This document shows positions 1 through 6,349 of a DNA stretch of 6,349 bases, in pieces. The stretch spans positions 1 through 6,349 of the forward strand of contig JAHRWO010000182.1 of the NCBI GenBank assembly GCA_019105125.1. The letters are read 5' to 3'. A program made the position numbers and the translations under genes. Numbering within the stretch: the stretch's first letter is position 1; each line of letters starts with the position of its first letter. Below the pieces are notes generated by a model. That model saw nothing but the letters and a program-made list of their open reading frames with translations. It was not told the origin of the DNA and ran no database searches. The DNA comes from Flavobacterium sp. (GTDB lineage Bacteria > Bacteroidota > Bacteroidia > Flavobacteriales > Flavobacteriaceae).

Positions 1-754
1 CAATTTTTTCTAATAAAACTGCATCCGCAAATGGTACCGGAGATACGGCTCCCATTCCGCCTGTGTTTAATCCTGTATCGCCTTCTCCAATACGTTTGTA
101 ATCTTTTGCGGTTGGTAATACTTTATATGATTTTCCATCGGTTAAAACGAAACAACTTAATTCTATTCCATCTAAAAATTCTTCGATAACTACTTTTGAA
201 CTTGCTTGCCCAAATTTAGCTCCAACTAACATATTTCGTAATTCGGTTTTTGCTTCTTCTAAATCGGATAAGATTAAAACGCCTTTTCCAGCGGCTAATC
301 CATCTGCTTTTAAAACGTATGGCGCTTCTAACGTTTCTAAAAACTGGCAACCTTGCTCTACGGTTTCTTTGGTGAAACTTTCGTAACGAGCGGTTGGAAT
401 GTTGTGTTTTACTAAAAATTCTTTAGCAAATTCTTTACTTCCTTCTAATTGTGCTCCCAATTTTGAAGGTCCAATTACGGGAATATGATTGATTTCTGTA
501 TCGTTTTTGAAGAAATCGTAAATTCCTAAAACCAATGGATCTTCTGGTCCAACGACTACCATTTCGACTTTTTCTTTTAAAACAAAAGCTTTAACGGCAT
601 CAAAATCATTCGGATTTAAAGCGACATTTTTTGCTATCGATGCTGTTCCTGCATTTCCAGGAGCAACAAAAAGAGAAGTACATTTTGAAGATTGAAGCAT
701 TTTCCAAGCTAGTGCGTGTTCGCGACCGCCAGAACCAAGTAGTAAAATAGTCAT
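1..754 (-). CDS. purD: Phosphoribosylamine--glycine ligase (GARS), N-terminal part, cut by the left window edge
   Basis: This cytoplasmic enzyme of de novo purine synthesis joins glycine to 5-phosphoribosylamine, with ATP hydrolysis, to give glycinamide ribonucleotide. Translation from the ATG at 752-754 gives 251 residues with no stop before base 1; full-length PurD is about 420-430 residues, so roughly the last 170 are outside. Visible signatures are the N-terminal nucleotide-binding-like start LLLGSGGREHALAW (residues 4-17), VGPEDPL (68-74), the ATP-grasp segment KADGLAAGKGV (149-159), the acidic EEFLDGIELS (191-200), and GDTGLNTGGMGAVSP (225-239), the most diagnostic PurD motif. The reading frame is intact throughout. 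It is divergent from the CapK-like gene across 112 bases and has its own candidate -7 element (TACTTTTG on the minus strand). It is a housekeeping gene flanking the polysaccharide locus, with no functional link to it that I can see. Identification is secure. Confidence 0.97.
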   Translation of the reverse strand, partial: MTILLLGSGGREHALAWKMLQSSKCTSLFVAPGNAGTASIAKNVALNPNDFDAVKAFVLKEKVEMVVVGPEDPLVLGIYDFFKNDTEINHIPVIGPSKLGAQLEGSKEFAKEFLVKHNIPTARYESFTKETVEQGCQFLETLEAPYVLKADGLAAGKGVLILSDLEEAKTELRNMLVGAKFGQASSKVVIEEFLDGIELSCFVLTDGKSYKVLPTAKDYKRIGEGDTGLNTGGMGAVSPVPFADAVLLEKI

Positions 755-778
755 TTTGTGTGTTGTTATGTTGTTGGA

Positions 779-786
779 CAAAAGTA
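779..786 (-). promoter_or_regulatory. Candidate Bacteroidota -7 element of the purD promoter
   Basis: Read on the minus strand this is TACTTTTG, a full match to the Bacteroidota sigma-ABfr -7 consensus TAnnTTTG. It ends 24 bases upstream of the purD ATG, implying a short leader of about 20 bases. No clear TTTG at -33 is present; that position falls in a pyrimidine-rich run (minus strand) that may replace it. The call is an inference from consensus and position only. Confidence 0.45.
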
Positions 787-795
787 CTATTTCTT

Positions 796-827
796 AAGAA
801 GAAAGAAAAAAGAAAAAAGAAGAAAGA
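796..827 (+). repeat. 32-base all-purine tract in the divergent promoter region
   Basis: Every base from 796 to 827 is A or G, built from runs of A broken by single G (AAGAAG, GAAAAAAG, AGAAGAAAG). It sits between the two candidate -7 elements, so it covers the upstream promoter regions of both purD and the CapK-like gene. The palindrome TTCTTAAGAA (791-800) overlaps its left end. Such A-rich tracts are often stiff or bent and can serve as UP-like elements, and the near-repetitive units could vary by slippage. No function is shown by the sequence itself. Confidence 0.5.
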
Positions 828-843
828 TTATTTTCAGATTTAT

Positions 844-851
844 TACTTTTG
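844..851 (+). promoter_or_regulatory. Candidate Bacteroidota -7 element for the CapK-like gene
   Basis: TACTTTTG matches TAnnTTTG and is the same octamer as the minus-strand element at 779-786. Transcription would be expected to begin about 4-8 bases after it (near 855-859), placing the ATG at 867 a few bases into the message. A -33 TTTG is not evident in the purine-rich DNA upstream. If the element is real, the TTG at 849 lies inside the promoter and cannot be the start codon. Confidence 0.42.
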
Positions 852-866
852 GATAAATTCCAACGA

Positions 867-2177
867 ATGTTCAACTTGTTTCATCTTTCTTTAAAATTAA
901 GCGGTTTTCCGATTGCGAAAGCTCAAGCTGATTTTGAGAAAATTCTACAAATTTCAGAAGCAGATTATCCCAATTATCTCGAAGCTAAAAAGCGAGAAAT
1001 TGTGGAATTTCATTTGAAAAATAATGCTTTTTATCAAAATTTAGTTGGGAAAGACAGCTTTGAAAATTGGAATGATTTACCCGTTCTAACTAAAAAAGAT
1101 TTGCAAAAACCTTTAAAAGACCGACTTTCGGAAGGCTATTCCGAAAAAACCGTTTTCGTAAATAAAACATCGGGTTCTAGTGGTGATCCGTTTGTTTTTG
1201 CTAAGGATAAAGAAGCGCACGCCATTACTTGGGCTTCGATTATTTATCGTTTTGGTTGGTATGGTGTTGATTTTAATTCATCGTATCAAGCGCGATTTTA
1301 TGGTATTCCGTTAGATTTTATAGGATACAGAAAGGAACGCTTGAAAGACTTTTTAAGCAAAAGATATCGTTTTCCAATTTTTGATTTATCGGATACCATT
1401 TTAGATGGTGTTTTGGAACATTTCAAAACCAAAAAGTTTGATTACATCAATGGTTACACGAGTTCGATTGTGCTTTTTGGAAAATATTTACAAGCGCGAA
1501 ATATCATTTTAACCGATGTTTGCCCAACGTTGAAAGTTTGTATGGTGACATCGGAAATGTTGTTTGAAGAAGACAAAATCTTGCTTGAAAAACATTTAGG
1601 AATTCCAGTTGTGAATGAATATGGTGCTTCGGAATTAGATTTGATTGCTTTTCAAAATCCGAAAGACGAATGGCAAGTGAATACGGAAACCTTATTTGTG
1701 GAAATTTTAGATGAAAATAATCAACCTGTTCCTTATGGAAAAGAAGGAAAAGTGGTGATTACTTCCTTGTACAATAAAGCACATCCATTCATTCGTTATG
1801 AAATTGGCGATGTTGGGATTTTGGATGAAAAAAGCACGTTGAAAAAACCCATTCTAAAAAAATTAATCGGAAGAACTAGCGATGTAGCGCTTTTACCAAG
1901 TGGAAAAAAATCTCCTGGATTAACCTTTTACTACGTAACCAAAAGCATCATCGAAGACGACGGAAACGTAAAAGAATTCATAGTACGCCAAACGAAATTA
2001 GATAGTTTTGAAATTGATTATGTGAGTTCGATGGAGTTGACTTTGGAACAAATTCAGGAAATTGAAAAAGCGATTGCCAAATATTTAGAACCCGGCTTGC
2101 ATTTTACTTACAATCGAAAAGAAGTTTTGGAAAGAACAAAAAGAGGAAAATTGAAGCAATTTCAATCAAATTTATAA
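867..2177 (+). CDS. PaaK/CapK-family adenylate-forming enzyme (phenylacetate--CoA ligase-like), probable polysaccharide-locus member
   Basis: The protein has the core of the ANL (AMP-binding) superfamily, PaaK/CapK branch. Enzymes of this group activate a carboxylic acid as an acyl-adenylate, usually followed by transfer to CoA or another thiol. From the ATG at 867 it is 436 residues, normal for the family. Motifs in that numbering are the phosphate-binding TSGSSGDP (101-108), YGASE (252-256), RYEIGD (310-315) with the ribose-binding Asp, GRTSD (335-339), and the C-terminal RGKLKQF (426-432) with the candidate catalytic Lys. All core motifs are intact, so it should be active. There is no signal peptide or membrane segment, so it is cytoplasmic. 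A TTG at 849 would add six residues, but it overlaps a TAnnTTTG element and is less likely. The gene stands alone, divergent from purD and convergent with the glycosyltransferase operon. The acid substrate and acceptor are unknown. CapK-like genes are often found in capsule loci, which suggests, but does not prove, a role in glycan modification. Confidence 0.85.
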   Translation: MFNLFHLSLKLSGFPIAKAQADFEKILQISEADYPNYLEAKKREIVEFHLKNNAFYQNLVGKDSFENWNDLPVLTKKDLQKPLKDRLSEGYSEKTVFVNKTSGSSGDPFVFAKDKEAHAITWASIIYRFGWYGVDFNSSYQARFYGIPLDFIGYRKERLKDFLSKRYRFPIFDLSDTILDGVLEHFKTKKFDYINGYTSSIVLFGKYLQARNIILTDVCPTLKVCMVTSEMLFEEDKILLEKHLGIPVVNEYGASELDLIAFQNPKDEWQVNTETLFVEILDENNQPVPYGKEGKVVITSLYNKAHPFIRYEIGDVGILDEKSTLKKPILKKLIGRTSDVALLPSGKKSPGLTFYYVTKSIIEDDGNVKEFIVRQTKLDSFEIDYVSSMELTLEQIQEIEKAIAKYLEPGLHFTYNRKEVLERTKRGKLKQFQSNL

Positions 2178-2178
2178 T

Positions 2179-2203
2179 GTCAGTTTGAGCGAAGTCGAAA
2201 ACT
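2179..2203. repeat. Imperfect inverted repeat between convergent genes; possible dispersed flavobacterial intergenic element
   Basis: The 24-base gap between the stop of the CapK-like gene and the stop of the glycosyltransferase is almost filled by a sequence whose core pairs TTTGA (2184-2188) with TCGAA (2195-2199) around the loop GCGAAG. The plus-strand transcript needs one G-U pair; the minus-strand transcript has a C-A mismatch instead. The sequence resembles, from memory, the GTCAGTTCGAGCGnAGTCGA type of short repeat common between genes in Flavobacteriia. Its right end enters the TAG stop (2202-2204) of the glycosyltransferase. No U-run follows on either strand, so it is at best a weak or non-canonical bidirectional terminator. 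Confidence 0.4.
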
Positions 2204-2954
2204 AATTTCTATACTTCATAAAACCGCGATACATCCAATGTAACATATAATATGCGGATTGGAAAATATTGAGCTTTTCAACTTCTCTATAAAATTGCCA
2301 TTGGTATTTAATTAAATCCGATTTTTTTCTGGAAAGTGAATTTTCTCTGATTCTGTAAATGGCTTGCGTTTCTTGTATTCCGTGAGCGAATGGAATCACT
2401 TTTAAATAATTCAACCACAAACCCATATCTTGGCGTTTTCGGATTAATGGCATGTACTTTTTACCTAATTTTTTAATATCCAAAAAAGCTGTCAAACAAC
2501 TAATGGAATTGGATTTTAGAATATCTGTATACGAAACTTTGTGTGGAACAATAAAATCGGAATACACAAATTCTAATTGCTCATTAGCTCTTTTGTAAGA
2601 TGAAAATACGAATGGAATTCCAGTTTCTTGAATGGTTTTGATGTTGTTTTCGATGAAGGTTGGGAACCAAATATCATCAGCATCAATAAAAGTCATATAA
2701 TCTCCAGTCGCTTTTTCAATTCCCGTATTTCGTGCAACCGCTGGTCCAGAATTTTGACTTAATTTATGAAATTGAATGCGATTATCATTTTGAATTATAG
2801 ATAAAACAACAATTTCGGTTTCATCTGAAGAACCATCATCTACAATAATCATTTCCCAATTTGAATAGGTTTGATGCTGCACCGATTGTATGGTTTCAGC
2901 AATAAATTTTGCAGAATTATAGGAAGGTGTAATTATAGAAACTAAAGCGTTCAT
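2202..2954 (-). CDS. Family 2 glycosyltransferase (GT-A fold) of surface polysaccharide synthesis
   Basis: The protein is a cytoplasmic or membrane-associated inverting glycosyltransferase expected to add one sugar from a nucleotide donor to the lipid-linked repeat unit. The 250 residues contain the GT2 start VSIITPSYNSAKFIAETIQSV (5-25), the nucleotide-contacting IIVDDGSSDET (36-46), NSGPAVARNTGI (68-79), the metal-binding DAD (91-93, in TFIDADDIW), and RQDMGLW (174-180), whose Asp is the likely catalytic base region. YRIRENSLSRKK (200-211) is typical of the TuaG/WfgS-like subgroup. The C-terminus (226-250) is rich in aromatic and basic residues (YYMLHWMYRGFMKYR) and may contact the membrane. 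Its ATG shares one base with the stop of the glycosylphosphotransferase upstream (TAATG), so translation is probably coupled. It is the last gene of the minus-strand operon. Donor sugar and linkage cannot be read from the sequence; UDP-xylose is possible because of the neighbouring decarboxylase. Confidence 0.93.
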   Translation of the reverse strand: MNALVSIITPSYNSAKFIAETIQSVQHQTYSNWEMIIVDDGSSDETEIVVLSIIQNDNRIQFHKLSQNSGPAVARNTGIEKATGDYMTFIDADDIWFPTFIENNIKTIQETGIPFVFSSYKRANEQLEFVYSDFIVPHKVSYTDILKSNSISCLTAFLDIKKLGKKYMPLIRKRQDMGLWLNYLKVIPFAHGIQETQAIYRIRENSLSRKKSDLIKYQWQFYREVEKLNIFQSAYYMLHWMYRGFMKYRN

Positions 2955-4306
2955 TAGTAGGCTTTTTTCTCTCCTTTAATTGCATTGATTACAGTAGCAA
3001 AAATTATTTTTATATCTAGTAATAATGACCAATTTTCAAGGTAGAAGATATCATATTTAACCCTGTTAATGATATCCTTTTCTGTTTCTACTTCTCCTCT
3101 AAATCCGTTGGTTTGGGCTAATCCAGTAATTCCTGGTTTAATAAAATGTCGCACCATAAATTTGTCAACACTTTTAGCATACATTTCGGTATGGCTTACC
3201 ATGTGTGGTCTTGGACCCACAACTGACATGTCGCCCAAGAGAACATTAAAAAACTGGGGCAATTCATCAATACTCGTTTTTCGAATAAATTTTCCTATTC
3301 TAGTAATTCTTGGATCATTTTTTTGAACTTGCTCTAAATCAGCTATGGGATTTAAATGCATAGAGCGAAATTTATAACAATAGAATTCCTCATAATTTAA
3401 CCCATTTCTCTTTTGTTTAAAAAATGTTGGGCCTTTTGATTCTAAACGAATGATTAAAGCTAAAACCGGAGTTAACCAAAAAAGTAAAAAAACAATTATA
3501 AATAAGGAGAAAACAATATCGAAAAATCGCTTTAATCGCTTGTTAACTTCTTTGTCTAATGGAATTGTTCTTAGAGAAATAATTGGTATATATTCGTAAT
3601 ATTCAACGGCTAAATTTCTAAATAACGTATTTTTACTATCGGGTAAAAATTTTATGGTTTTTAAATTATTATCAACAAAATTAATTAAATAATTGATTTC
3701 GTTATTTGATAATACATTCATTGAAGCATATACCTCATCAATTTTATTATCAACTACATATTGCATACTTTCAATTAATTCTTGTTTTTTATTTGATTTT
3801 AAATCAAAAACACGAACTAAATTATACCCGTAATCAGGATTTGTAGTAAAAAAATCTTTTAATTCATCAACACTTTTTCCGTTACCAAGAAGGATCACTT
3901 TACGTTGATTTCCTCCATAAAGTATTCGATATTTTTTTAACAAGAAGAAAATCGAAAACTTTACGAATCCAATTAAAAACAAAGACCAAAAAATAAAAAC
4001 TTCTATCTCGTCAACTGTTACATATTTGTATTTGAAACCCACATAAGCAAATGTTATTAAACTTATGAAGATAAACTGTTTTAGAAGTTTTCCTAAAATT
4101 TCAATTCCTTTACTATATCGAAATACTTCATAATAGCCAGAATAATACGAAATAATTAGCCAAAAAAAAGATATCAATGTATGATAACCAAAATTGCTCA
4201 TAGCTGGTCGCATACAAATTACTATTAATAGATTTAGAATGACTAAATCTAAAAAAATTTGTATAGGTCTAATATAAATCGAGTATCTTCCTGTTCTTGG
4301 CGCCAA
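2954..4306 (-). CDS. Polyprenyl glycosylphosphotransferase (WbaP/WcaJ-type initiating sugar-phosphate transferase)
   Basis: This inner-membrane enzyme transfers a sugar 1-phosphate from a UDP-sugar to undecaprenyl phosphate and so starts repeat-unit assembly. It is 450 residues, the usual size of the long, polytopic form. Four hydrophobic segments lie at about 12-32, 40-58, 75-92 and 100-122. A Rossmann-like domain follows (KVILLGNGKS, 136-145, to about 245). The catalytic bacterial sugar transferase domain covers about 256-445, with its membrane helix at 258-285 (Pro280 near the turn). Key motifs are GPTFFKQKRNG (292-302), YKFRSMH (311-317), TSIDELPQFFNVL (344-356) with the Asp347-Glu348 dyad (Asp is the covalent nucleophile in PglC relatives), GDMSVVGPRPH (358-368) and KPGITGLAQ (390-398). 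The start is TTG, directly after the TAA of the decarboxylase gene and in the same frame. The next ATG would delete most of the first membrane segment, and the N-terminal GRYSIYIRPI looks like a normal family start. The first sugar is unknown. Confidence 0.93.
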   Translation of the reverse strand: MAPRTGRYSIYIRPIQIFLDLVILNLLIVICMRPAMSNFGYHTLISFFWLIISYYSGYYEVFRYSKGIEILGKLLKQFIFISLITFAYVGFKYKYVTVDEIEVFIFWSLFLIGFVKFSIFFLLKKYRILYGGNQRKVILLGNGKSVDELKDFFTTNPDYGYNLVRVFDLKSNKKQELIESMQYVVDNKIDEVYASMNVLSNNEINYLINFVDNNLKTIKFLPDSKNTLFRNLAVEYYEYIPIISLRTIPLDKEVNKRLKRFFDIVFSLFIIVFLLFWLTPVLALIIRLESKGPTFFKQKRNGLNYEEFYCYKFRSMHLNPIADLEQVQKNDPRITRIGKFIRKTSIDELPQFFNVLLGDMSVVGPRPHMVSHTEMYAKSVDKFMVRHFIKPGITGLAQTNGFRGEVETEKDIINRVKYDIFYLENWSLLLDIKIIFATVINAIKGEKKAY

Positions 4307-4309
4307 TTA
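4304..4309 (-). promoter_or_regulatory. Stop-start junction TAA-TTG joining decarboxylase and glycosylphosphotransferase genes
   Basis: On the minus strand the stop codon TAA (4307-4309) is followed at once by the TTG start (4304-4306), in the same reading frame. No in-frame ATG lies near, and upstream extension is blocked by the stop, so TTG is the only start that keeps the complete N-terminus. A terminating ribosome would be positioned almost on the start, which fits reinitiation. The 10-base perfect palindrome TTGGCGCCAA (4297-4306) covers the start codon. Confidence 0.7.
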
Positions 4310-5290
4310 ATGGATGTATTTAGTAAAATCTTTGTGTTCCTCTTTAGCTAGTTCTTCTGGAGATAAAGATTTAAAATATTCATAAGTTAATTTCATTCCT
4401 TCAGCTCTTGAAACTTTTGCTTCCCAACCTAAAATTTCTCTTGCTTTTGTAATATTAGGCTGACGTTGCATAGGGTCGTTGACTGGAAGCGGATGATACA
4501 CTACTTTTTGATTGGTGCCTGTTAATTTAATGATTTCTTCTGCAAAATCTTTTATTGTAATTTCATCAGGATTACCAATATTGACTGGTAAATGATAATC
4601 AGAATGCAACAATCTGAAAATACCCTCTACCTGATCATCAACATAACAAAAGGAGCGCGTTTGACTTCCGTCACCAAAAATAGTCAAATCTTCACCTCTT
4701 AAGGCCTGTCCAATAAAAGCTGGAATTACACGACCATCATTTAATCGCATTCTTGGTCCATATGTATTAAAAATACGAACGATTCTAGTTTCTACACCAT
4801 GAAATGTATGATATGCCATTGTTATCGACTCTTGGAAACGTTTTGCTTCATCATAAACGCCTCTTGGACCAATAGTGTTTACATTTCCATAGTATTCTTC
4901 TGATTGAGGATGAACTAATGGATCTCCATAGACTTCTGAAGTAGATGCAATTAGAATTCTTGCTTTTTTAACTCGGGCCAAACCTAATAAATTATGAGTA
5001 CCTAATGATCCCACTTTCAAGGTTTGAATTGGAATTTTTAAATAATCTATCGGGCTTGCAGGAGATGCAAAATGTAAGATATAATCTAATTTACCAGGAA
5101 CATGAACAAACTTTGTGATATCATGGTGGTAAAACTCAAAATTCTTATCTTTAAAAAGGTGTTCAATATTTTTTAAATCACCAGTAATTAAGTTATCCAT
5201 TCCGATAACAAAATAACCCTCTTTTATAAATCTATCGCAAAGGTGAGAACCTAGAAAACCTGCTGCACCTGTAATTAATACTCTTTTCAT
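4307..5290 (-). CDS. uxs: UDP-glucuronate decarboxylase (UDP-xylose synthase), extended SDR family
   Basis: This cytoplasmic NAD-dependent enzyme oxidises and decarboxylates UDP-glucuronic acid and re-reduces the 4-keto intermediate to UDP-xylose, a donor for surface glycans. The 327 residues start with the Rossmann motif [12 protein letters not shown] (6-17), followed by [12 protein letters not shown] (31-42), the UXS-typical [11 protein letters not shown] (73-83), the TSEVYGDP catalytic loop (117-124), [25 protein letters not shown] (127-151) with catalytic Tyr146 and Lys150, [10 protein letters not shown] (172-181), and DPMQRQPNI (272-280). The SPASPIDY and GNVN-GPR-YDEAKR patterns separate it from dTDP-glucose dehydratases and UDP-galactose epimerases. 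About 20 polar residues at the C-terminus extend beyond the usual core. Its ATG overlaps the TGA of the upstream membrane-protein gene (ATGA), and its TAA abuts the start of the glycosylphosphotransferase. UDP-glucuronate must come from a UDP-glucose dehydrogenase encoded outside the window. Confidence 0.95.
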   Translation of the reverse strand: MKRVLITGAAGFLGSHLCDRFIKEGYFVIGMDNLITGDLKNIEHLFKDKNFEFYHHDITKFVHVPGKLDYILHFASPASPIDYLKIPIQTLKVGSLGTHNLLGLARVKKARILIASTSEVYGDPLVHPQSEEYYGNVNTIGPRGVYDEAKRFQESITMAYHTFHGVETRIVRIFNTYGPRMRLNDGRVIPAFIGQALRGEDLTIFGDGSQTRSFCYVDDQVEGIFRLLHSDYHLPVNIGNPDEITIKDFAEEIIKLTGTNQKVVYHPLPVNDPMQRQPNITKAREILGWEAKVSRAEGMKLTYEYFKSLSPEELAKEEHKDFTKYIH

Positions 5291-6349
5291 TTTAATTTAT
5301 TTTCTTTTCCTGGTAAATACATTGTGTTAAACAAACAATAAAACACTGTAAAAAAAACAACCCCTCTTTGTCTCCACAAAAAAGATTCAGTCAAAAATAA
5401 GCTTATCATTAGAATTGCAAAAGCAATATGAAGAAAATCTTTATTTTTAATTGCTTTTTTTAAGTTAAATAATAAAATTATTATCAATAATGCAAACCCT
5501 ATAAACCCAAGTTCTGAAAAAACTTGTAGGTATTGGTTGTGAAAGTTTTTATTTTGATAGCCTTCGTAATGATCATTTCCTTGAAAAACATTATACTCCA
5601 TTCCTTTCTCTCGTATTTTTTGTTGAGATGCATTAAATCCTAATCCTGTCCAAAAAGAATTTTGTTCTTTAATAATCTCTAAAAAAATGCGGAATTGATA
5701 CACCCTAAATGCAGTTCCTGGGAAAAAATCATTCTGGGAGAATTTTTCTTTATTCCATGCCTCATAGATAGTTACTTTGTTGTCTAAATTTGGTATGTTA
5801 TTAATAACATTGTGCCCGATATTATGTTGGGTGTTAGTTTTGATTTCAACTTCTAAAATTTTTGATATTTTATTGTAAAAACTAAACCCTGCAATGGCAA
5901 TAGTTAACAAAACAACATTTCGTAATCGCATTTTATTAGCTGCTTTAGAAAAAAAGAAATAATAAATTGAAGATAGTAAAGCAACTGAAAAAATTATAAC
6001 AGAAGATGATAGTAAAATAATGGCTAGCAAAAAAAAGAATGAAATAAATATTTCAAATTTTGATTTTTTTTCTTTCTGTAACAAATATAAAAAAGCAATG
6101 GCAACAAAAACAGATACATGAATAGCGTTTAGCTCTTTAGGAACCAAGCCATAATCATTGTTATATTCGCCGTGAAAAAAGAAATGAGAACTATCGTTTG
6201 TTAGAAGAAATCGTATACATGCTCTTAACGTAAAATAAAGAATTACGAAAAAACATCCTATGCTGTATAGACTCAGAATTATTTCCTTCTGACTAGGTTT
6301 TTCATAAAAAGTTTTAGTTAAAAATAAAGGCACGAATACTAAAAAAACA
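5287..6349 (-). CDS. O-antigen ligase/polymerase family membrane protein (Wzy/WaaL-type), N-terminus beyond the right edge
   Basis: This is a polytopic inner-membrane protein expected to polymerise lipid-linked repeat units, or ligate finished glycan to lipid A, on the periplasmic side. The frame is open to the last base. A GTG at 6331-6333 is the first possible start, but the codons before it are hydrophobic and uninterrupted, so the gene very probably begins outside; about 350 C-terminal residues are seen of the usual 400-450. Numbered from that GTG, hydrophobic segments lie at about 18-44, 68-85, 93-128 (probably two), 137-153, 272-290, 299-316 and 323-340. The polar loop between about 155 and 270 contains the family signature [10 protein letters not shown] (228-237) and [17 protein letters not shown] (263-279), typical of Wzy_C domains, where the His lies near the active site. 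[11 protein letters not shown] (314-324) fits the C-terminal part. The gene ends in the ATGA overlap with the decarboxylase gene. An initiating transferase nearby favours the polymerase role, but ligase cannot be excluded. Confidence 0.87.
   Translation of the reverse strand, partial: VFLVFVPLFLTKTFYEKPSQKEIILSLYSIGCFFVILYFTLRACIRFLLTNDSSHFFFHGEYNNDYGLVPKELNAIHVSVFVAIAFLYLLQKEKKSKFEIFISFFFLLAIILLSSSVIIFSVALLSSIYYFFFSKAANKMRLRNVVLLTIAIAGFSFYNKISKILEVEIKTNTQHNIGHNVINNIPNLDNKVTIYEAWNKEKFSQNDFFPGTAFRVYQFRIFLEIIKEQNSFWTGLGFNASQQKIREKGMEYNVFQGNDHYEGYQNKNFHNQYLQVFSELGFIGFALLIIILLFNLKKAIKNKDFLHIAFAILMISLFLTESFLWRQRGVVFFTVFYCLFNTMYLPGKENKLK

Noticed and set aside
849..866. TTG at 849 as the start of the CapK-like gene
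   Set aside because: It overlaps the candidate -7 promoter element, and an ATG follows six codons later at the expected family start.
2178..2201. Classical rho-independent terminator between the convergent genes
   Set aside because: The hairpin is short and imperfect, and no U-run follows on either strand.
3069..3326. An 85-codon open frame on the plus strand
   Set aside because: It lies entirely opposite the conserved catalytic domain of the glycosylphosphotransferase, including the DELPQ and GPRP region, and its translation resembles no known family. It is a shadow of the real gene.
4307..5290. dTDP-glucose 4,6-dehydratase or UDP-glucose 4-epimerase as the identity of this SDR gene
   Set aside because: The ASPASPIDY and GNVN-GPR-YDEAKR patterns are those of UDP-glucuronate decarboxylases, and the general SDR motifs alone would not separate them.
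6331..6333. GTG as a true start for the Wzy/WaaL-type protein
   Set aside because: The frame stays open to the window end with hydrophobic codons, and the protein would be short for its family.
1..6349. A CRISPR array, insertion sequence, defence system or phage element
   Set aside because: No regularly spaced direct repeats, transposase, nuclease or phage protein is visible. Nearly all bases are accounted for by six genes with intact frames.

Overview
The window looks like chromosomal DNA from a flavobacterium-like member of the Bacteroidota. The evidence is the AT-rich composition, the lack of clear Shine-Dalgarno sequences, two matches to the Bacteroidota -7 promoter element TAnnTTTG, and proteins of flavobacterial style. 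The genus cannot be fixed from the sequence alone. Apart from one housekeeping gene, the content is a surface-polysaccharide (capsule, exopolysaccharide or O-antigen) biosynthesis locus.

Layout. Bases 1-754 (minus) hold the N-terminal 251 codons of purD, which runs off the left edge. A 112-base divergent intergenic region (755-866) carries a TACTTTTG element on each strand and a 32-base all-purine tract. Bases 867-2177 (plus) encode a PaaK/CapK-type adenylate-forming enzyme, whose ATG at 867 is preferred over a TTG at 849. A 24-base gap separates it from a convergent block of four minus-strand genes (2202-6349). That gap contains an imperfect inverted repeat resembling a dispersed flavobacterial intergenic sequence.

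The minus-strand block is transcribed from right to left. It contains an O-antigen ligase/polymerase-family membrane protein (its N-terminus lies beyond the right edge), a UDP-glucuronate decarboxylase, a polyprenyl glycosylphosphotransferase, and a family 2 glycosyltransferase. The junctions are ATGA (4-base overlap), TAA directly followed by TTG in the same frame (no gap), and TAATG (1-base overlap). The genes are therefore almost certainly one operon with translational coupling.

Inferred pathway. The decarboxylase makes UDP-xylose from UDP-glucuronate. The glycosylphosphotransferase loads the first sugar phosphate onto undecaprenyl phosphate at the inner membrane. The family 2 enzyme adds a later sugar. 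The Wzy/WaaL-type protein polymerises the repeat unit or ligates the glycan on the periplasmic face. The CapK-like enzyme could activate a carboxylic acid for decorating the glycan, but no carrier protein or acyltransferase is visible beside it. I found no CRISPR array, tRNA, rRNA, insertion sequence or phage gene. No part of the window convincingly represents an undescribed system; the points worth checking are small-scale ones.
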